Shown piece by piece: positions 58,575 through 64,000 of a stretch of DNA of 64,000 nucleotides. A model generated the notes under the pieces. The model did not search any database. It saw nothing but the letters and a program-made list of their open reading frames with translations, and was not told the DNA's origin. Position 1 is the stretch's first letter; the number at the start of each line of letters is the position of its first letter. The position numbers and the translations under genes are program-made. The stretch is from Cristatella mucedo (Eukaryota; Bryozoa; Phylactolaemata; Cristatellidae): contig WPIO01000257.1 of assembly GCA_009760855.2 (NCBI GenBank), positions 114,249 to 178,248 of the forward strand, given 5' to 3'.

Positions 58575-58650
58575 CAGGACGGCAGGAAAGGGTATGCCAT
58601 AGTCGACAGCAGGACAGTAGATGTCGCTTCACAAGAATTGTGGGATTGAG
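58575..58650 (-). mobile_element. LINE, antisense L2-A remnant (second half)
   Basis: GGTATGCCATAGTCGACAGC, then AGTAGATGTCGCTTCACAAG, then AATTGTGGGATTGAG, is the complement of the L2-A region coding [13 protein letters not shown]. It continues the antisense fragment that ends at 57407. Confidence 0.75.
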
Positions 58651-58940
58651 TTTTGCAGTGCTGGAGGTACACGTGCTTACAAGGTAGCACTGCAGGTCCT
58701 ACGGTCAACGGCTACTCTTTCATGCGCACGCGAAAGCGCAAGCATGCAGGTGCTCCCCTGCTGGGACAATCTACTATCCACCCGACGAATCAATTGAAAT
58801 ATCAGCTGCCATGGGCAGCAGAGCTGAGAACTCGGTGGGAGTTTGATAGGCTGCCAGCGGGCAGGATGAAGTGGGCGGATTCAGCTACGCCAGCTGGCAC
58901 GGCAACCCAACCGCTATCAGCTTCCCTTCATTGGATCACT
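58651..58940 (+). other. Unassigned stretch before the LTR element
   Basis: An open frame runs through (VNGYSFMRTRKRKHAGAPLL and on) and into the LTR. No domain recognised, and its continuation into the LTR argues against a gene. GCGGGCAGGATGAAGTGGGC resembles 34.28 kb. Confidence 0.3.
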
Positions 58941-59253
58941 TGTTGTGTGTGCCTGTTGCTTCTCGGCCACTGCAGTGTGCCCAGCTCTCGGCGGGTGGTT
59001 GGACGGTTGTCTCGGTGCGGCCTTTGATGTGGGCTGCCATTTTGGCGGTTGGCTCGGTGCGGCCTTTGATGTGGGTACGTGGCTCACCACGGATGCACTC
59101 CATAATCTGTGGTGAGTCAGCCCGTAGCTTATATATGTACCCGCTGGGGGAATAAAGATTGAGTCTCGTCCAACGCTCACGTTCGCCCGCTCGTGTCTTT
59201 GTGTCTCCGTGAGGCTCCACTAGAGCCGCTACAGCCGGAGACACAGTAACACA
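58941..59253 (+). repeat. 5' LTR of the Ty3/gypsy element
   Basis: Starts TGTTGTGTGTGCCTGTTGC and ends GACACAGTAACACA. Contains an internal direct repeat with CTCGGTGCGGCCTTTGATGT, a TATA-like TTATATATGTACC and an AATAAAG polyadenylation signal. Confidence 0.9.
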
Positions 59254-59256
59254 ACA

Positions 59257-59274
59257 TTGGTAGCAGAGAATGGT
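59257..59274 (+). other. Primer-binding site, initiator-Met tRNA type
   Basis: TGGTAGCAGAGAATGG just inside the 5' LTR is one base from TGGTAGCAGAGGATGG, the complement of the 3' end of eukaryotic initiator Met tRNA, from memory of that tRNA. Confidence 0.7.
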
Positions 59275-62200
59275 TACTGTAATGATGCCACCAGCGTACG
59301 ACGGTCAAACGCCGCTCGACCTCTGGATTGAACGCTTTGATGCCTGTGTGTCATCAAACGGCTGGGACGAGGCATCTTGTACGAGCAAGGTACAAGCGTT
59401 TCTAGCGGGCGTGGCGCTCGTGGTATATCTGGAACTGGAAAGCGGGAAGCGAACGATAAAGGAAGTCAAGGAAGCGTCAGAGAGGCGTTCTCGCCAGAGG
59501 AGGGCCGTGGTGAATACCTCCGCGACTTTGATGCCGCGTCCTGCAGGATGCCGAGCCGGTGCGGAACTGTATGTACGACCTGAAGCGCCTGCTCAGGCAA
59601 GCGATGCCAAACTTAAGCGGCGCCGCAAAAGAGTCGCTCCTGTTCCATCACTTTTTGAATGGACTGCCGGACTGTGTGGCCTCCACCATTAAGGCTTCGC
59701 CGGACTGTAAAACGCCAGCGGCCGCTCTGAAGCGAGCCATGGTTCTAATGGCTATGCAACGAGGGCGCGCACACTACCGTAGCGTCCCTCGAGCCAGCCG
59801 GAGCGACGCGTGCGTGCGCACGCCGTCGACGAGCTTACCGCCCGCCTGGCTACCTTAGAGGCTGAGCTCAAGCGCATGCGAGTCGAAGCACCGGGCGCAT
59901 CGAGAGATCTTGGACGAGAGTCTGCAGCGGTGGTAGCAGGCTCGGCTCGCCATCGCGAGAGCAGGGGCAGATGGGAAACTTCGGCGGCCCTAAGAAAGTG
60001 CAGTGCTGGGAGTGCTCGGGCTTCGGCCACGTAGCCTGCAACTGTGCTAACCGCAGAGACATACCGACTACCAGACGACCTCAGGGAAATGGGCGAGGCC
60101 CCGCGGCTGGATGAGGGGGGGGGCCGCGGGCCGAGTCTAGAGAGTCCCCTGTGCAGTACCGTAACGCTTAGCGGACCGCAAGCACGTTCGTCGTGCGTGA
60201 CTGTCGTCGTTGGCGACAAAACTGTATTAGCATTGATCGACAGTGGTTCATGCGAGTCACTAATAAGGAAGAGGCTGCCCGCCGCTGTCCACACTCACCG
60301 TACCGTCCAACCTGCACGACCTTAAAGACGGCAGCCAATCAGTCTCTTCGGGCCACCGGACAGTGCGATCTACAGTTTGTTATAGAGGGCAGATCTGTTC
60401 GCCATACCTTTCTCGTTGTGGGAGACCTCGTCGTTGACATGATCTAGGGAACCAATTTTTTAACCTCACAGAGGGCTCAAATACAATTCCAGGAGCCCGT
60501 AAAGGAAGGTTGCCCTCATTTTAAATTGCATTGGTAGGATTGCAATACGGCGGCAGTGGCTAGCGTCGTGGAGCAGGACTCAGCATTAGAGCTCGAGATG
60601 CGATGTTTGGTGCCGCAGTTAGACGCGGATGACGACACGATAGATATACCACTCTACCCGCATCCATACAGAAAAGTGGTCGAGAGGTTTCGAGCCCTCT
60701 TCCGGCGCCAACCAGGTTCAACTGATCTTGTCTATCACCTTATTCCAACAGGTAACAGCGAACCAGTACGCGTCCCTGCGCGACGAATTCCACTGCATTT
60801 GCGAGACGAGATCATGGTGCAGTTAATACTATGCTAGAGCAGGGTATCATCAAGCCGAGCTCAAGCCCATGGCTGGCGCCAGCTGTTTACACGCCCAAGA
60901 AAAATGGCGAAGTGCGTATAGCAGTAGACTATAGAGAGCTTAATAAACGTACTTCAAAGGATGCTTTTTCCTTGCCGTTGCCGGACAAAATTCAGGACCA
61001 CCTCCATGGCGCCAGCGTCTTCAGCACTCGGGACATAAATTCGGGATACTGGCAGGTAGCGGTTCATCCCGACGATGTCCAAAAGCGGGCATTTATGCCC
61101 GGGCCAGGACTTGGTGCATTTGCCTTCTTAAAAAAGCCATTTGGATTATCCGGGGCTCCGGCTGTAGTCTGAATTATTGTCGCGAACGGTACAGAACACC
61201 AGCCGACGAGCAACACCACCAGTTTATTCTCCCTCCACACGAAGCAGGGCGAAGCACAACTCTCCTCGCCCCTCTCGCCCACCGGAGTCCCCGACTCCCT
61301 TGGCAAAACAACCACTGATAGCCCGGCCCTGCTGCTTACCACATCGAGTGTCACAGCCCACTCGTACAGCGATCAGGGGCAGTGTCATCAATTAAATAAA
61401 ACCACATCAGCCACATTCCAGCGGTTAATGGACTCGGTTTTGAGCGATTTACCCTTCGTTTATATTTATTTGGACGACGTGATGGTCCACAGCTGCAGAG
61501 AGGTGGAGCACATCAACCATTTGAATATGGTGTTTCCAGGCTGCAGAAGGCCGGATTGACGCTGTCCGGTGGTAAATGCCATATTGCGCAGGCGGAAGTG
61601 AAATACCTGGGGCAGGTCTTTGACAGAAACGGCATGCCGACGGCGGCCGACTTCGGTGTCAGAGCTTCGTGCGTTTCTGGGTTTGGCGTCCTACTATCGC
61701 CGGTTCATCAAGGGCTTTGCTGAGTTGGCCGCCCCTTTGCATGCACTGCTTGCAACGGAGACGCCATACACTTGGGAGCAGACGCAACAACAGCACTTCG
61801 AGCTATTGAAGGGTGCGCTGGCAATGGCCCCGGTGCTTGCCCACCCGCCGACTGCCGAGCCTTTCGTCGTCTCGACCGACGCCAGTGACCAAGGTCTTGG
61901 TGCGATATTGGAGCAAGGAGGCCGAGTGCTGGCGTTCTAGAGCCGCGCCTTGTCTCCTAGTGAATGAAACTATGGCACCATCCAAAAAGAGTGTCTTACA
62001 CTCATACACGCCTTGAAGGAGTTCAGGCACTACCTCATGGGCCAAAGATTTGAGGCTAGAACCGATCACAATCCGCTTGTGTGGCTTAACGGGCAAAAAG
62101 CACAAGGGATTCTGGCACGATGGGCTGTCGCCTTACAGGAATTAGAGTTTGACATCACATACAGAAGAGCGGAGCTTAACAATCATGCAGATGCTCTGTC

Positions 62201-63702
62201 GCGCCGGCCAACCGAGGACCTGCCAGCGTGTCTCGTCGAGGTTCGGCCGGTGGAAGAGGTAAGCGACCTCAGAAAAATGCAGCGGCGAGACCCGTTTTTG
62301 AAGGCTGTGGCAGAGGTACTGCAGGCCGGTTCAAGCCGAGCACCACGTTGGTCCCGCCATCCATTACGTCGGTTCCGACAAATGTGGGGCCAGCTGAAAC
62401 TGGTCGACGGCGTCCTCTACCGCTACTTTCGCCCCGACCAGGAGCCGAATACAGATATGCTCTAGTCGCGCCGCCAGCCCGCCGAGAAGAACTGCTCAGA
62501 CGACATCACGACGACAGCGGTCACCAAGGCGTAGAACGGACATACAACCGACTACGAGACCACGCTTATTGGGTCAATATGAGCCGAGACGTCGTGCGAT
62601 ATTGTCGGTCATGTCAGATATGCCAATCAGTTAAAGGGACCCAGCTCGCTAACGCTCCGCTGGTACCGATATCTGTAAGGCGGCCGTGGGACATGGTAGC
62701 TGTAGATATCTTGAAGGTTGCCATGTCAGCTCGCGGCCGCGAATACCTACTGGTATTGCAGGACAGCTTCACGAAATGGCTCGAGGCCGTGCCTTTACGA
62801 GACACATCGGCGGAGACAGTTCGGACGGCCCTGTTAAATATTTTCGTTCGTTTTGGTATGCCGCGCTTTCTTCACTCTGACCAGGGCAGCAATTTCGAGG
62901 CGGAGGTAATTACCACGCTCTGCAAAGCTTTCGGCATAAGCAAGACGCGAACGACGCCTTACATTCCACATGGCGACGGCATTGTAGAAAGAGCTAACCG
63001 AACACTACTTACAATGCTGCGAACCTCATACCTACACTCAGCCGGGCAGTGGGAGAATAATTTTCCACTGCTTTTGTTCGCTTATAGGACGGCTCGGCAT
63101 CAAGCTACGGGCTATAGCCCCTTCGAGCTGATGTTTGGCCACGAGCCGCAGTGCCTTGATAACCTTGCGGGGAGAGCGCACAATACACAGGCACTACATC
63201 TGCAGCGTATTGCCACTCAATGAGCGAAAATCTCGCCGAATTCCACGAGCTAGTTGATGCACAGCTGGCTCAAAGTGCCGAAGAAGCGCGGAGCCGGCAG
63301 CAACCAAAAACACCACCCACTTATTGTCCCGGAGATCCGGTGTGGCTGTGGGATAGCCGACCGAGGCACAAGCTCGCACCGCGATGGCTCGGCGGCTGGA
63401 GAGTAGAAACGGTTCTGGGACCGGTCACCTTGCGCATCACAAATGACGCCGGCCGCAGCAAGGTCGTGCATCTGGATAAGGCTAGGATGCGAGTTTCACG
63501 GCTACAAGATCCTAATCTCGACGTGACCCCCGAGTGGATCGAGACCGAACGAGATGCTGGGAGAGATGCCTCGAATTCTGGCTCGGGGCCACCGCCCGCT
63601 GAGGCAGTCGAGAGCCCAGCCAGCGAACCGACGGCTGCACGAACTTCGGCCCGTGAGCGCACCCTGCCAGGCTGGCGGACTATGTGCTTTTTTGACATTC
63701 TA

Positions 63703-63714
63703 TAGGGGAAGGGA
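63703..63714 (+). other. Polypurine tract
   Basis: AGGGGAAGGGA immediately precedes the 3' LTR, as is usual for plus-strand priming in LTR elements. Confidence 0.75.
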
Positions 63715-64000
63715 TGTTGTGTGTGCCTGTTGCTTTTCGGCCACTGGTGTGTGCCCCGCTCTCGGCGGGTGGTTGGACGGTTGTCTCGGTGCGGCCTTTG
63801 ACGTGGGCTGCCGTTTGGGCGGTTGGCTCGGTGCGGCCTTTGACGTGGGAACGTGGCTCACCACGGTGGCTCACCACGGATGCACTCCATAATCTGTGGT
63901 GATTCAGCCCGTAGCTTATATATGTACCCGCTGGGGGAATAAAGATTGAGTCGCGTCCAACGCTCACGTTCGCCCGCTCGTGTCTTCGTGTCTCCGTGAG
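63715..64000 (+). repeat. 3' LTR, incomplete at the window edge
   Basis: 286 of about 313 expected bases. Same start and internal repeats as the 5' LTR, with a small extra duplication and a few percent differences. Confidence 0.9.

Larger units (their letters stand above)
58941..64000 (+). mobile_element. Ty3/gypsy LTR retrotransposon (fossil), 3' LTR cut by window edge
   Basis: An old Ty3/gypsy-type element of about 5.1 kb. Parts in order: 5' LTR, primer-binding site, gag-like region (about 59270-60050), aspartic protease (DSGS motif near 60240), reverse transcriptase (about 60840-61600, YLDD box), RNase H (about 61850-62210), integrase with an HHCC-type zinc region and DDE core (about 62480-63220), a GPY/F-like C-terminal stretch, purine tract, 3' LTR. 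Domain order RT-RH-INT places it in Ty3/gypsy rather than copia. No envelope-like region is seen. The coding region is broken in roughly half a dozen or more places, and a short unrelated segment appears nested in the RT region. The LTRs differ by a few percent, so the insertion is moderately recent. Confidence 0.93.

Noticed and set aside
58653-59027. 124-residue frame as a gene
   Set aside because: Runs from an antisense LINE fragment into the LTR and has no recognisable domain.
58941-63720. A host-domesticated gag or integrase gene
   Set aside because: The coding region is broken throughout, sits between matching LTRs and looks like an ordinary decayed element.
1-64000. CRISPR array, phage or bacterial operon
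   Set aside because: No spaced repeats or compact gene runs; introns, LINEs and SINEs show a eukaryotic animal genome.

Overview
This is a 64 kb stretch of an animal nuclear genome, most likely a non-vertebrate. The evidence is spliced genes with GT-AG introns (and one probable GC-AG intron), Ig/FN3 cell-surface exons, L2/CR1-clade LINEs, tRNA-derived SINEs, a hAT-like MITE and a Ty3/gypsy element. Nothing in it looks bacterial or viral. I cannot name the species. No rRNA, functional tRNA or CRISPR array was seen.

The only host gene I can assemble lies on the minus strand between about 29.94 kb and 5.5 kb. It encodes a single-pass Ig-superfamily receptor or adhesion protein: signal peptide, five Ig domains, one FN3 domain, a Cys-rich membrane-proximal module, one transmembrane helix and a very short cytoplasmic tail. 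Nine exons and two alternative last exons can be placed by eye. Every junction is phase 1 and the joined frame stays open, giving 721 residues with either last exon. Exon 9 has a GC-type donor (CACAG|GCAAGT) followed 15-17 nt later by an in-frame stop. Failure to splice there would yield a secreted 673-residue form, and splicing would reach one of two alternative transmembrane exons.

A 5.5-6.8 kb block holding the 3' part of this gene (FN3, Cys-rich module and one TM exon) is present again, inverted, at 51.3-56.8 kb. The exon frames of that copy are still open. The original copy carries two LINE insertions (9489-10905 and about 6606-6945) that the other copy lacks, so the duplication probably predates both.

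Almost everything else is repeats. LINE family L2-A ends in ACATT repeats and occurs as 5'-truncated copies, twice with a sense copy inside an antisense copy. LINE family L2-B has an APE endonuclease and RT, a stem-like 3' tail, and several internally deleted copies. SINE-1 has a tRNA-like head and an L2-B-like 3' tail. SINE-2 has a tRNA-like head, and several copies end in AT-rich microsatellites. A GC-rich, CpG-dense island sits at 42.1-43.1 kb with no gene I can support.

The right end (58.94 kb to the window edge) is a degraded but structurally complete-looking Ty3/gypsy LTR retrotransposon. It has near-identical LTRs and an initiator-Met-tRNA-type primer site. A related solo LTR lies at 18.8-19.1 kb inside a host intron. 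Both are treated here only as fossils.
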